Shown in pieces: positions 1-5,069 of a DNA stretch of 5,069 bases. The translations under genes and the position numbers were made by a program. This DNA comes from Planctomycetaceae bacterium (GTDB lineage Bacteria; Planctomycetota; Planctomycetia; Planctomycetales; Planctomycetaceae). Every line of letters starts with the position of its first letter. Positions within the stretch are counted from its first letter, which is position 1. The stretch lies in the NCBI GenBank assembly GCA_003503535.1, contig DOCI01000187.1, positions 6,416 to 11,484 of the forward strand, given 5' to 3'. The notes under the pieces were generated by a model that did no database searches, was not told the origin of the DNA, and was given only the letters and a program-made list of their open reading frames with translations.

Positions 1-4
1 TTTA

Positions 5-19
5 GGACATTTGATGTCC
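5..19. repeat. Short perfect hairpin at the window edge
   Basis: GGACAT (5-10) and ATGTCC (14-19) are perfect reverse complements around a three-base TTG loop. It is the first of a run of stem-loops that fills the gene-free stretch before the DUF368 gene. It has no U-tract, so it does not look like an intrinsic terminator. The preceding TAGGACA resembles the start of the REP unit at 4270-4276, but the rest does not match. The region continues upstream outside the window, so its full extent is unknown. Confidence 0.45.
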
Positions 20-60
20 ATGCGCCTGCAGTTACCATTTGAAAATGGTCTGGAGGCATG
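19..60. repeat. Long imperfect hairpin upstream of the DUF368 gene
   Basis: About 16 base pairs can form. CATGC (19-23) pairs with GCATG (56-60), CT (26-27) with AG (54-55), CAG (29-31) with CTG (50-52) and ACCATT (34-39) with AATGGT (44-49). The stem is broken by two 2-base bulges and one G-G mismatch, with a TGAA loop at 40-43. It abuts the hairpin at 5-19. Nothing after it looks like a terminator U-tract; a weak five-pair stem (ACTCA 65-69, TGAGT 76-80) followed by TATTTTA comes next. It could be a structured 3' end of an upstream transcript, a leader structure, or another degenerate repeat. Function unknown. Confidence 0.4.
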
Positions 61-91
61 CAACACTCAAGGATGTGAGTTATTTTACAAG

Positions 92-152
92 CACGAAGCG
101 CGAGCGAGTGTGTCACCTATCGTAATCTCGACACACTCGCTCGCGCTTCGTG
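92..152. repeat. REPIN-like inverted repeat, family A copy 1 (perfect 23-bp arms)
   Basis: The left arm (92-114) and right arm (130-152) are perfect reverse complements over 23 bases, around a 15-base loop. The arm core is CACGAAGCGCGAGCGAGTG. The same arm core recurs in inverted pairs at 2973-3037, so this is a dispersed family and not a local dyad. It has no coding potential and no GTAG head of the classical REP type. I see no flanking direct repeat that would mark a target-site duplication. It ends 44 bases before the DUF368 start codon, so it lies in the leader or promoter zone of that gene and could affect its expression. That such elements are mobilised by a RAYT (REP-associated tyrosine transposase) is inferred by analogy; no transposase is in this window. 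Confidence 0.85.
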
Positions 153-196
153 TATGTCTTTAGAGTCACCCAAACTGCATAAATATCGAGACACCA

Positions 197-1174
197 ATGT
201 CAGCAAAAGATGGAACTTTCACTGCGGATCTCCTCCAGGTGGCACGCGGCTTTCTCATGGGCGGAGCAGATATTATTCCCGGTGTGTCGGGAGGAACCGT
301 CGCACTCATACTGGGAATTTATGAACGCCTCGTCCGGGCTATCAGTCGAGTCGATGGGACTTTATTCAGTTTTGTCCGTCATGGAGAATGGAAGCAGGCC
401 GCCCACTATTTTGACCTGCGCTTTTTAATCACACTTGGTATTGGCATCGGCCTGGGAATCATCAGCCTGGCAGGATTGATGCACGTTCTTCTGCTGGAGC
501 AGCGAACTTTCACCCTGGCTGCATTTTACGGCTTGATCGCGGCTTCCTCCTGGCTGGTCGCCTGCATGGTCGACCGCTGGCGGTTTCTCGAATGGATCTG
601 TTTAATCGCCGGAGGTCTGTTTGCCTTCTGGCTGGTTGGATTGCCGATTTTACACACGCCTCCTGACAATTCCGCTTATCTGTTTTTCTGTGGTGCCGTG
701 GCGATCTGTGCGATGATACTACCGGGCATCAGTGGTGCCTTTATTCTGCTTCTTCTGGGTAAGTACGTCGAAATTACGGGTCTCATCAAAGGGTTACTGC
801 ACGGAGAAATCAGTATCAGCATTTTGATCACAATCTCGGTCTTTGCACTCGGTTGTCTGACAGGCCTGCTGACATTCAGCAAATTGCTCAAGTGGTTATT
901 GACGCACTATTTCTCTGTGACAATGGCCATGCTTTGTGGATTTATGATTGGATCACTCCGCAAGTTGTTCCCGTTTCAAAACGATCTGACTCCCGAAATC
1001 ACAGAATTGAAACACAAGATTTATGTCAATCGAAATTTTGCCGAAATCGATTTGCAAACAGAGCTCATCCCCACCGTTGTGATCGCAATTCTGGCAGCAG
1101 CATTCGTACTTGTTTTGAGTCGGTTGTCCGAAGCGAAGCCCCACCCGGAGACGATTGAAAATGATGAAGAATAA
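197..1174 (+). CDS. popT: DUF368 family undecaprenyl-phosphate translocase (PopT-like)
   Basis: This 325-residue polytopic inner-membrane protein belongs to the DUF368 family. Members of that family have been shown to be polyprenyl-phosphate translocases, returning undecaprenyl phosphate to the cytoplasmic face so the lipid carrier can be reused for cell-wall and surface-polymer synthesis. Two family hallmarks are visible: [12 protein letters not shown] at residues 23-34 and the internally repeated counterpart ILPGISGAF at 174-182. They fit the inverted-repeat fold with two re-entrant loops. The block from about 218 to 260 also matches, with [11 protein letters not shown] and then [13 protein letters not shown]. 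Roughly eight hydrophobic segments run from 12 to 310. A polar loop at 260-290 and an acidic tail (ending ENDEE) are probably soluble. The ATG at 197 places the first motif at the usual distance from the N-terminus; only a weak GAGA lies upstream. Length is normal and no damage is seen. It stands alone, 155 bases before the next gene, with a family A palindrome just upstream. Family assignment is very secure; the substrate is known only from relatives. Confidence 0.93.
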   Translation: MSAKDGTFTADLLQVARGFLMGGADIIPGVSGGTVALILGIYERLVRAISRVDGTLFSFVRHGEWKQAAHYFDLRFLITLGIGIGLGIISLAGLMHVLLLEQRTFTLAAFYGLIAASSWLVACMVDRWRFLEWICLIAGGLFAFWLVGLPILHTPPDNSAYLFFCGAVAICAMILPGISGAFILLLLGKYVEITGLIKGLLHGEISISILITISVFALGCLTGLLTFSKLLKWLLTHYFSVTMAMLCGFMIGSLRKLFPFQNDLTPEITELKHKIYVNRNFAEIDLQTELIPTVVIAILAAAFVLVLSRLSEAKPHPETIENDEE

Positions 1175-1260
1175 TTGAGAAGGTCTTCAATCGGTTCAAT
1201 GCTGTTGTATGATCTGCTATGAAATCTCTCAGATTCCAATATTCTCAAGACGCAGCATGA

Positions 1261-1303
1261 CACGATGTGATGATGAATAATCTGGTCTGAAATCAACATC
1301 GTG
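1261..1303. promoter_or_regulatory. Dyad upstream of the phosphatase gene
   Basis: CACGATGT (1261-1268) and ACATCGTG (1296-1303) are perfect reverse complements, 27 bases apart. Three more pairs (GAT/ATC) can form with a one-base bulge. The dyad ends 25 bases before the phosphatase ATG. It could be an operator for a dimeric regulator or a leader hairpin. It does not resemble either repeat family in the window. A TATGAT hexamer at 1208-1213 is a possible -10 upstream, but it lacks a convincing -35. An eight-base dyad at this spacing can occur by chance, so confidence is low. Confidence 0.25.
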
Positions 1304-1328
1304 CGACGACCTGCATAGACGAACTTTC

Positions 1329-2960
1329 ATGAAACCGAATCGACTTCCCAAGACTGTCGTTCTGACTGTTCTCATCCTGACACTGATCATCGCCATCATG
1401 TCATTGGGCGGCTGGGGAATCAGTTACACGGCAGGCTGGACGAACTCCAAGTCCAGAGTCGAAGAGTCAACACCTGCTGCAATCCTGACCTATTACGAGA
1501 TGTCAGGTCCGTTCTATCACACGATACTGGAGTGGACTTCGGTTTGCCTGGCGATATTTACGGGGATTTTGTCCATCGTGCATTATCGGCTCAAGCGTGA
1601 TGTCACCACTCCCATTATTGGCACGGCTCTGTTTTTTTCCGGCATGCTCGATGCGTTCAATATTCTGGCAGCAGATCGTCTGGTATTCGCAGTCAAAAAT
1701 CTGCAAGACTTCATCCCGTTTACCTGGGCGGTCTCGCGCACATTCAATGTCGCTATTCTGACCGCTGGTACGCTTCCCTTTATCGTGCGTAAAAAAATTC
1801 CTGCCCGCAAAGCGACAAAAAACGATGCCCGCTATCTCATTCTCGTTGGCTTCCTGTTTGGATTGGTTGCCTATGTCATCATTCATTTTTTTGCCGTCAT
1901 TGTCAGTGTTCCCGATTCGCAATATCCCGAACTCTGGATTTCCCGCCCCTGGGAACTCATTCCATTTGTCTTCTGGATGTTTCTGGGAACAACGGTTTTC
2001 CCCAGATTCTGGAAAAAATTCCCCAGTCTGTTTTCACATAGTCTAATGCTGTGCGCCATACCAGCAGTCCTGCTAAACGTGGTCGCCGGATTGGGATCGA
2101 GAGAGTTGTTCGATGCCAACTTTTTCAATGCTTACTATCTGAAGATCCTGGCCTACGGCACCCCCTTGATCGGACTCTTGCTCGATTACAAAAATGCTTA
2201 CCGGGCGGAAATGGAACTGGAAAAAACAGCCTCGAAACTGGAGGCCGCTAAAGAAATCCAACAGAGCTTGCTGCCCGATGATCATCCGGAAATTGCCGGA
2301 ATCGATGCCGCTGGCTTTTCCTATGCGTCTGAAGCCGTCGGGGGAGACTATTACGATTACCTCCGACTGGCGGATGGTCGTTTTGCATTTGTTGTGGGTG
2401 ATGTCAGCGGTCACGATCTGGCAGCCTCGCTGCTGGCGGCTCAAACCCGGGCCTATCTCAGAGCTTACGTTAACTCGCATGGCGATCTGGTTGAAGTCAT
2501 GACTCGGCTCAATCAGGCCCTCGTTATCGATACACAACACCGTCGATTTGTGACGATGTTTCTGGCTGCAATCGACAAAGATCTTCGTAGTTTTGAATAT
2601 ATTGCAGCCGGACATCAGGGTTATCTCGTTCGACATGATGGACAGATCGAAACTCTGGATTCCAATGTCTTGCCAGTCGGTATGACCAACGAAAATAAAA
2701 TGCAGGTCAATAAAATTTCACGGCTGCATCGGGGAGATACCGTACTCGTCGTGACCGATGGCATTACCGAAGCCGTTTCTCCAACGGGAGAACAATATGG
2801 CCTGCAACGTCTGCTCGATTTCATCAGCGTGGAACACGAGCGCAGCGTCAAAGATCTCGTCGAACTTCTGCAAGCCGATGTGAACCGCTTCTGTGAAGGT
2901 AAGCGACCAACAGATGACGTGACCGTACTACTCGTTCGCTGGTTAAGAAACATCCCCTGA
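1329..2960 (+). CDS. Membrane sensor PP2C/SpoIIE-type (RsbU-like) serine phosphatase
   Basis: This 543-residue protein couples a membrane sensor to a cytoplasmic PP2C-type phosphatase. About eight hydrophobic segments are visible (near 9-33, 63-85, 94-114, 129-153, 168-193, 208-225, 237-257 and 269-286). The stretch 63-153, with YHTILEW, then SGMLDAFN and an aromatic-rich third segment, resembles the MASE3 class of membrane sensors, though this is judged by eye. A short helical linker (287-312, coiled-coil-like) leads into the catalytic domain at AKEIQQSLLP (307-316), the usual SpoIIE/RsbU entry motif. Metal-binding positions are all kept: GGDYYD (338-343), VGDVSGHD (356-363), AGHQGYL (427-433), VTDGITEA (475-482) and the terminal PTDDVTVLLV (527-536). 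It should therefore be an active Mn/Mg-dependent phosphatase, typically acting on a phosphorylated STAS anti-anti-sigma factor to control an alternative sigma factor. No STAS or anti-sigma partner lies beside it, so its target is unknown. The ATG at 1329 directly precedes a basic residue patch and the first membrane helix, and lacks a Shine-Dalgarno sequence. Confidence 0.93.
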   Translation: MKPNRLPKTVVLTVLILTLIIAIMSLGGWGISYTAGWTNSKSRVEESTPAAILTYYEMSGPFYHTILEWTSVCLAIFTGILSIVHYRLKRDVTTPIIGTALFFSGMLDAFNILAADRLVFAVKNLQDFIPFTWAVSRTFNVAILTAGTLPFIVRKKIPARKATKNDARYLILVGFLFGLVAYVIIHFFAVIVSVPDSQYPELWISRPWELIPFVFWMFLGTTVFPRFWKKFPSLFSHSLMLCAIPAVLLNVVAGLGSRELFDANFFNAYYLKILAYGTPLIGLLLDYKNAYRAEMELEKTASKLEAAKEIQQSLLPDDHPEIAGIDAAGFSYASEAVGGDYYDYLRLADGRFAFVVGDVSGHDLAASLLAAQTRAYLRAYVNSHGDLVEVMTRLNQALVIDTQHRRFVTMFLAAIDKDLRSFEYIAAGHQGYLVRHDGQIETLDSNVLPVGMTNENKMQVNKISRLHRGDTVLVVTDGITEAVSPTGEQYGLQRLLDFISVEHERSVKDLVELLQADVNRFCEGKRPTDDVTVLLVRWLRNIP

Positions 2961-2972
2961 CCTCAGAAGAGA

Positions 2973-3037
2973 CAGGCACGAAGCGCAAGCGAGTGAGTTT
3001 AATACGTCCTCACACACTCGCTCACGCTTCGTGCCTG
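2973..3037. repeat. REPIN-like inverted repeat, family A copy 2, between convergent genes
   Basis: The left arm (2973-2998) and right arm (3012-3037) pair at 23 of 26 positions around a 13-base loop. The arm core is the same as in the copy at 92-152 (CACGAAGCG, two variable bases, AGCGAGTG). This copy carries an extra outer CAGG/CCTG pair that the first lacks. It begins 12 bases after the phosphatase stop codon and ends 122 bases before the ApbE stop on the other strand. It could thus act as a bidirectional transcript-end structure for both genes, although no T-tract follows. The remaining 3038-3159 shows no gene or clear signal. Confidence 0.82.
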
Positions 3038-3159
3038 CAATACTCTCTGCAAAGGACCTGCATAAGGCGAAGCAAAACAACTCACAACGTCCTGCAGGAG
3101 CAACCACCAGCGTCTCAGTCTTATTGCGAACATGCGACGGCCCCGGTTATGCGGAACGC

Positions 3160-4251
3160 TTATTGCCAGTGAAGTCGTTTTTCGTCGATGTGGATCGAGA
3201 CGGGTTCCAGGCGTTTTCCAGCGGGAGGGTTGGGAAAAATGAGAGCAGCGATTTCAGGATGCTGCTCGCAATAGGCAATCGACTCTTCCAGAGGCAGCAC
3301 ATAAAAGGCGGTGGAGAGAGCATCTGCAATGGCTGCATTCGGAGCAACAACAACAGCGTTAAGAATATGCTCGACCGGCCAGCCTGTGCGGGGATCGAAA
3401 ATATGACCGTATCGCTTTCCTTCATGCCGAAAGAATTGCACACCGCTTCCACTGGCTGAGAAAGCCTGATCCTGCAGAAGGATGGTCGCGATTCGCTTAT
3501 GAGGTGCCTGAGGATGACGTATCCCCACGGGCCAGCCCAAAGGCGTATTGTGAGTGCCCCGTGCCAGAATGCTGCTGTTTCCACCGTGCAGCAGAAAGTT
3601 GTCGACTTGCTCCTGCTGAAGAAAATCAGCGACACGATCGAGCGCATACCCTTTGCCGATCCCGCTCATATCGAGCCCAGTCAGTTCATCCTGAAAGGTG
3701 ACGAGATGGTTCTCTGAATCGAGCAATAAATCGCGATAGTCACTCGCGTTGACTGCAGTTTCAATTTCCTGTGCTTCAGGGACTTTCCCCAGGGAACGAT
3801 TCGTTCTCCAGAGAAGATTGAGCGCGCGAGCTGTCGGTGTGAATGCACCATGTGTCTGCTGAGCGAGTTGAATCGAAAGCTCAATCAGCTTAAAAATCTC
3901 TTCCTCAACGGTTGCTCCGCCCTGTCGAGCCGCTTCATTGATGGCGAGCAGGTCGCTCGTTTCGCGATAGACCGTCAACTGAGTTTCCACTTCGTGAATG
4001 ATGTCGAGTGCATCGGTTGCGGTGATCACTTGTCGGCGATTCTCCGACGGATTGAGGATCAGAGAAAATTCGCAGGCCATTGCCTTCGTCGATAAACGGA
4101 CAGTGTCTCCAGAACCGCGTGCCGATTTCTCCTGAGACTCCAGCAGTTCGTCAGCAATCTCCTGACCACGACGTTCGAGCGAATGCCGAATCGCCTTGCC
4201 TGTCAAAAGGTCTCGCCTGCTCGAACCGGGGTTTGGATTGTCATCGGACAT
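3160..4251 (-). CDS. apbE: FAD:protein FMN transferase (ApbE family)
   Basis: ApbE enzymes use FAD and Mg2+ to attach FMN through a phosphoester bond to a Ser/Thr of redox proteins such as NqrB/NqrC and RnfD/RnfG. This 363-residue protein has the family landmarks in order: MACEFSLIL (58-66, in place of the usual MGT), the VYRETSDLLAINEAA region (94-108), DMSGIGKGYALDRV (194-207), LHGGNSSILARG (221-232), FSASGSG (264-270), HIFDPRTGWPV (283-293) and IADALSTAFYVL (308-319). The last two carry the expected metal and substrate residues. Length is ordinary. The first 50 residues are polar and probably helical. There is an SRRDLL motif at 11-16, but no hydrophobic core follows, so I see neither a Tat or Sec signal nor a lipobox, unlike many exported ApbE lipoproteins. 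No in-frame start exists between the ATG and the repeat upstream. It is co-directional with the histidine kinase and separated from it by 115 bases filled by a REPIN. No flavoprotein substrate gene is in view. Confidence 0.94.
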   Translation of the reverse strand: MSDDNPNPGSSRRDLLTGKAIRHSLERRGQEIADELLESQEKSARGSGDTVRLSTKAMACEFSLILNPSENRRQVITATDALDIIHEVETQLTVYRETSDLLAINEAARQGGATVEEEIFKLIELSIQLAQQTHGAFTPTARALNLLWRTNRSLGKVPEAQEIETAVNASDYRDLLLDSENHLVTFQDELTGLDMSGIGKGYALDRVADFLQQEQVDNFLLHGGNSSILARGTHNTPLGWPVGIRHPQAPHKRIATILLQDQAFSASGSGVQFFRHEGKRYGHIFDPRTGWPVEHILNAVVVAPNAAIADALSTAFYVLPLEESIAYCEQHPEIAALIFPNPPAGKRLEPVSIHIDEKRLHWQ

Positions 4252-4289
4252 GAATGAACCACTTTTAGGTAGGACAGGCTTCCAGCCTG

Positions 4290-4317
4290 TCTATAATGTA
4301 GAATTCAATCACTTCAA
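4290..4317 (-). promoter_or_regulatory. Weak candidate promoter for apbE inside the REPIN
   Basis: On the minus strand TTGAAG (4312-4317) and TATAGA (4290-4295) are separated by 16 bases. Each matches the sigma-70 consensus at four of six positions. It would start transcription about 30 bases before the apbE ATG. On the plus strand the same patch contains an exact TATAAT (4292-4297), but without a good -35. This is AT-rich repeat spacer, so the matches may be fortuitous. Confidence 0.15.
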
Positions 4318-4333
4318 TCCACGAAGTGATTGA
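4305..4333. repeat. Central hairpin of the REPIN spacer
   Basis: TCAATCACTTC (4305-4315) and GAAGTGATTGA (4323-4333) are perfect 11-bp reverse complements around a 7-base loop (AATCCAC). The hairpin lies between the two outer REP arms (13 bases from the right arm, 12 from the left). The whole element can thus be drawn as a nested palindrome or as three consecutive stem-loops. It is much more AT-rich than the arms and may be the variable REPIN spacer or an independent hairpin caught between two REP units. Confidence 0.7.
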
Positions 4334-4366
4334 TAGCAAAGAAGACAGACAGGCAGGATGCCTGTC

Positions 4367-5069
4367 CTACGAGTGCACAGGCAAAGTTATTCGAAATCGG
4401 GTTCCTTTATCGATTTCGCTGGCACATTGAATTTCTCCCTGATGAGCTTCGATAATTTTACAAACCGTCGGCAAACCTAAGCCGGAGCCGCCAGTTTTTG
4501 TCGAGAAGAACGGGTCAAAGATCTTTTCCCGTACATTCTCGGGAATGCCTTTGCCAGTATCGATGATTTCCAGAACCACCTGATCGTCTGCCAGATAAGT
4601 TTGAAACTCGAGCACGCCTCCATCAGGCATGGCATGCTGAGCGTTCCGTGTCAGGTTGAGCAAGCCCCGGCGAAAAAGAGCTTCATCAATTTGAACTGCT
4701 GGCAAATTCGTTCCGAGATGCGGCGAGATTTCGATGCTTTGTCGTGAGAGTTCTGGTTTAATGAAATCGATCAACTCCGAAACAAACTCTGAAACATCGA
4801 CAGCCTGAAAGTTCAATTCCATGACACGAGCAAATTGCAGAAAGTCGTTCAGGAAACCCTCCAGTCGATCGCATTCGGTTTGAATCGCTGCCAGACGCTT
4901 AACCATCCGCTGATCACGAGGGTCGTTGGCGCCATCCAACTCTTCCCGTAAAACTCCCAAATTGAGTGAAATGGTGGATAGAGGATTGCGAATCTCATGA
5001 GCCAGCCCGCCCGCCAGTTTCGCGATTTCCAGATAACGTGCCCGCAGTTCCTGCTCGGTATGATTCAAC
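4367..5069 (-). CDS. Sensor histidine kinase, catalytic part (5' end outside window)
   Basis: The visible 233 codons encode a complete transmitter module of the NtrB-like kind. The dimerisation/phosphoacceptor region contains LAHEIRNPLS, with the phosphorylated His at visible residue 24. The ATP-binding domain follows with N box NLTRNAQHAM (138-147), G1 box DTGKGIP (170-176), F box FDPFFSTK (184-191) and G2 box GGSGLGLP (193-200). All catalytic residues appear intact. It should autophosphorylate and pass phosphate to a response regulator, which is not in view. The frame is still open at the window edge. The first possible start inside is only a TTG (5066-5068), and the preceding helix (EQELRARYLEIAKLAGG) looks like a linker from an upstream sensor, so I treat the gene as truncated by the window. 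The stop codon TAG (4367-4369) lies inside the GTAG head of the downstream REPIN. apbE follows in the same direction after 115 bases; joint transcription is possible but unproven. Confidence 0.9.
   Translation of the reverse strand, partial: LNHTEQELRARYLEIAKLAGGLAHEIRNPLSTISLNLGVLREELDGANDPRDQRMVKRLAAIQTECDRLEGFLNDFLQFARVMELNFQAVDVSEFVSELIDFIKPELSRQSIEISPHLGTNLPAVQIDEALFRRGLLNLTRNAQHAMPDGGVLEFQTYLADDQVVLEIIDTGKGIPENVREKIFDPFFSTKTGGSGLGLPTVCKIIEAHQGEIQCASEIDKGTRFRITLPVHS

Larger units (their letters stand above)
4269..4370. repeat. REPIN: two inverted GTAG-headed REP hairpins (family B)
   Basis: The outer arms 4269-4292 and 4347-4370 are reverse complements at 22 of 24 positions. Each arm is a classical REP unit: a GTAG head (4269-4272 on plus; 4367-4370 read on minus) followed by a perfect 8-bp hairpin with a 3-base loop. 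The left hairpin is GACAGGCT/AGCCTGTC (4273-4280 and 4284-4291); the right is GACAGGCA/TGCCTGTC (4348-4355 and 4359-4366). A GTAG head plus a small palindrome, in inverted pairs, is the known signature of REPINs mobilised by RAYT transposases. The element fills the gap between the histidine kinase and apbE and overlaps the kinase stop codon. In a shared transcript it would fold into a strong structure that could block 3' exonucleases or attenuate apbE. It is unrelated in sequence to the family A elements. Confidence 0.85.

Noticed and set aside
1175..1224. Sigma-70-like promoter upstream of the phosphatase (TTGAGA at 1175-1180, TATGAT at 1208-1213)
   Set aside because: The two boxes are 27 bases apart, too far for one promoter, and neither has a good partner at 16-18 bases.
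2073..2636. Minus-strand open frame of 187 codons
   Set aside because: It is fully antisense to the conserved linker and PP2C domain of the phosphatase, with no recognisable motifs; it is a shadow frame.
92..3037. The two family A palindromes as ends of a composite transposon carrying popT and the phosphatase
   Set aside because: Each site is itself a complete inverted pair, no transposase lies between them, no target duplication is seen, and the enclosed genes look like ordinary chromosomal genes.
3031..3459. Plus-strand open frame of 142 codons starting inside the second palindrome
   Set aside because: It is mostly antisense to the well-supported apbE coding sequence, its start lies in the repeat arm, and its translation resembles no protein family.
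4204..4221. SRRDLL twin-arginine motif near the ApbE N-terminus
   Set aside because: A Tat signal needs a hydrophobic stretch after the arginines. Here the following residues are polar and charged (GKAIRHSLERRGQE).
4269..4370. CRISPR repeats
   Set aside because: There are only two repeat units in inverted, not direct, orientation, each palindromic, with a single spacer that is itself a hairpin.
5066..5068. TTG as the true start of the histidine kinase
   Set aside because: The frame is open to the window edge and the first residues look like a linker helix leading from an upstream sensor domain, so an earlier start outside the window is more likely.

Overview
The window most likely comes from a planctomycete chromosome. 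The evidence is indirect: GC content looks close to 50%, no gene start has a convincing Shine-Dalgarno sequence, and the protein set fits (a DUF368 lipid-carrier transporter, a membrane SpoIIE-type phosphatase, ApbE, an NtrB-type histidine kinase). The intergenic gaps also hold REP/REPIN-like palindromes of the kind I associate with planctomycetes. The phylum call is an inference from overall style; the gene families themselves are clear.

Layout: positions 1-196 hold no gene but a run of stem-loops, ending in a perfect 23-bp inverted repeat (92-152). A plus-strand DUF368/PopT membrane protein follows (197-1174), then a 154-base gap with a short dyad (1261-1303). Next is a plus-strand PP2C/SpoIIE-type phosphatase with an eight-helix membrane sensor region (1329-2960). 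It converges on two minus-strand genes. Between the convergent ends lies a second copy of the first inverted repeat (2973-3037). On the minus strand, in transcription order, are the catalytic end of a sensor histidine kinase (cut by the window edge at 5069, stop at 4367) and an ApbE-type FAD:protein FMN transferase (4251 down to 3160). Between these two lies a different palindromic element (4269-4370), a textbook REPIN architecture: two inverted GTAG-headed hairpins around a third hairpin.

The genes do not form one obvious pathway. PopT recycles undecaprenyl phosphate across the membrane. The phosphatase and the kinase are separate membrane or phosphorelay signalling modules whose partners (anti-anti-sigma factor, response regulator) are not in the window. 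ApbE attaches FMN to redox proteins that are also not seen here.

The most notable content is the repeat DNA. Two unrelated palindrome families occupy three of the gaps. One arm supplies the stop codon of the histidine kinase, and the two arms of the REPIN differ only by a change that keeps each arm's own hairpin paired.
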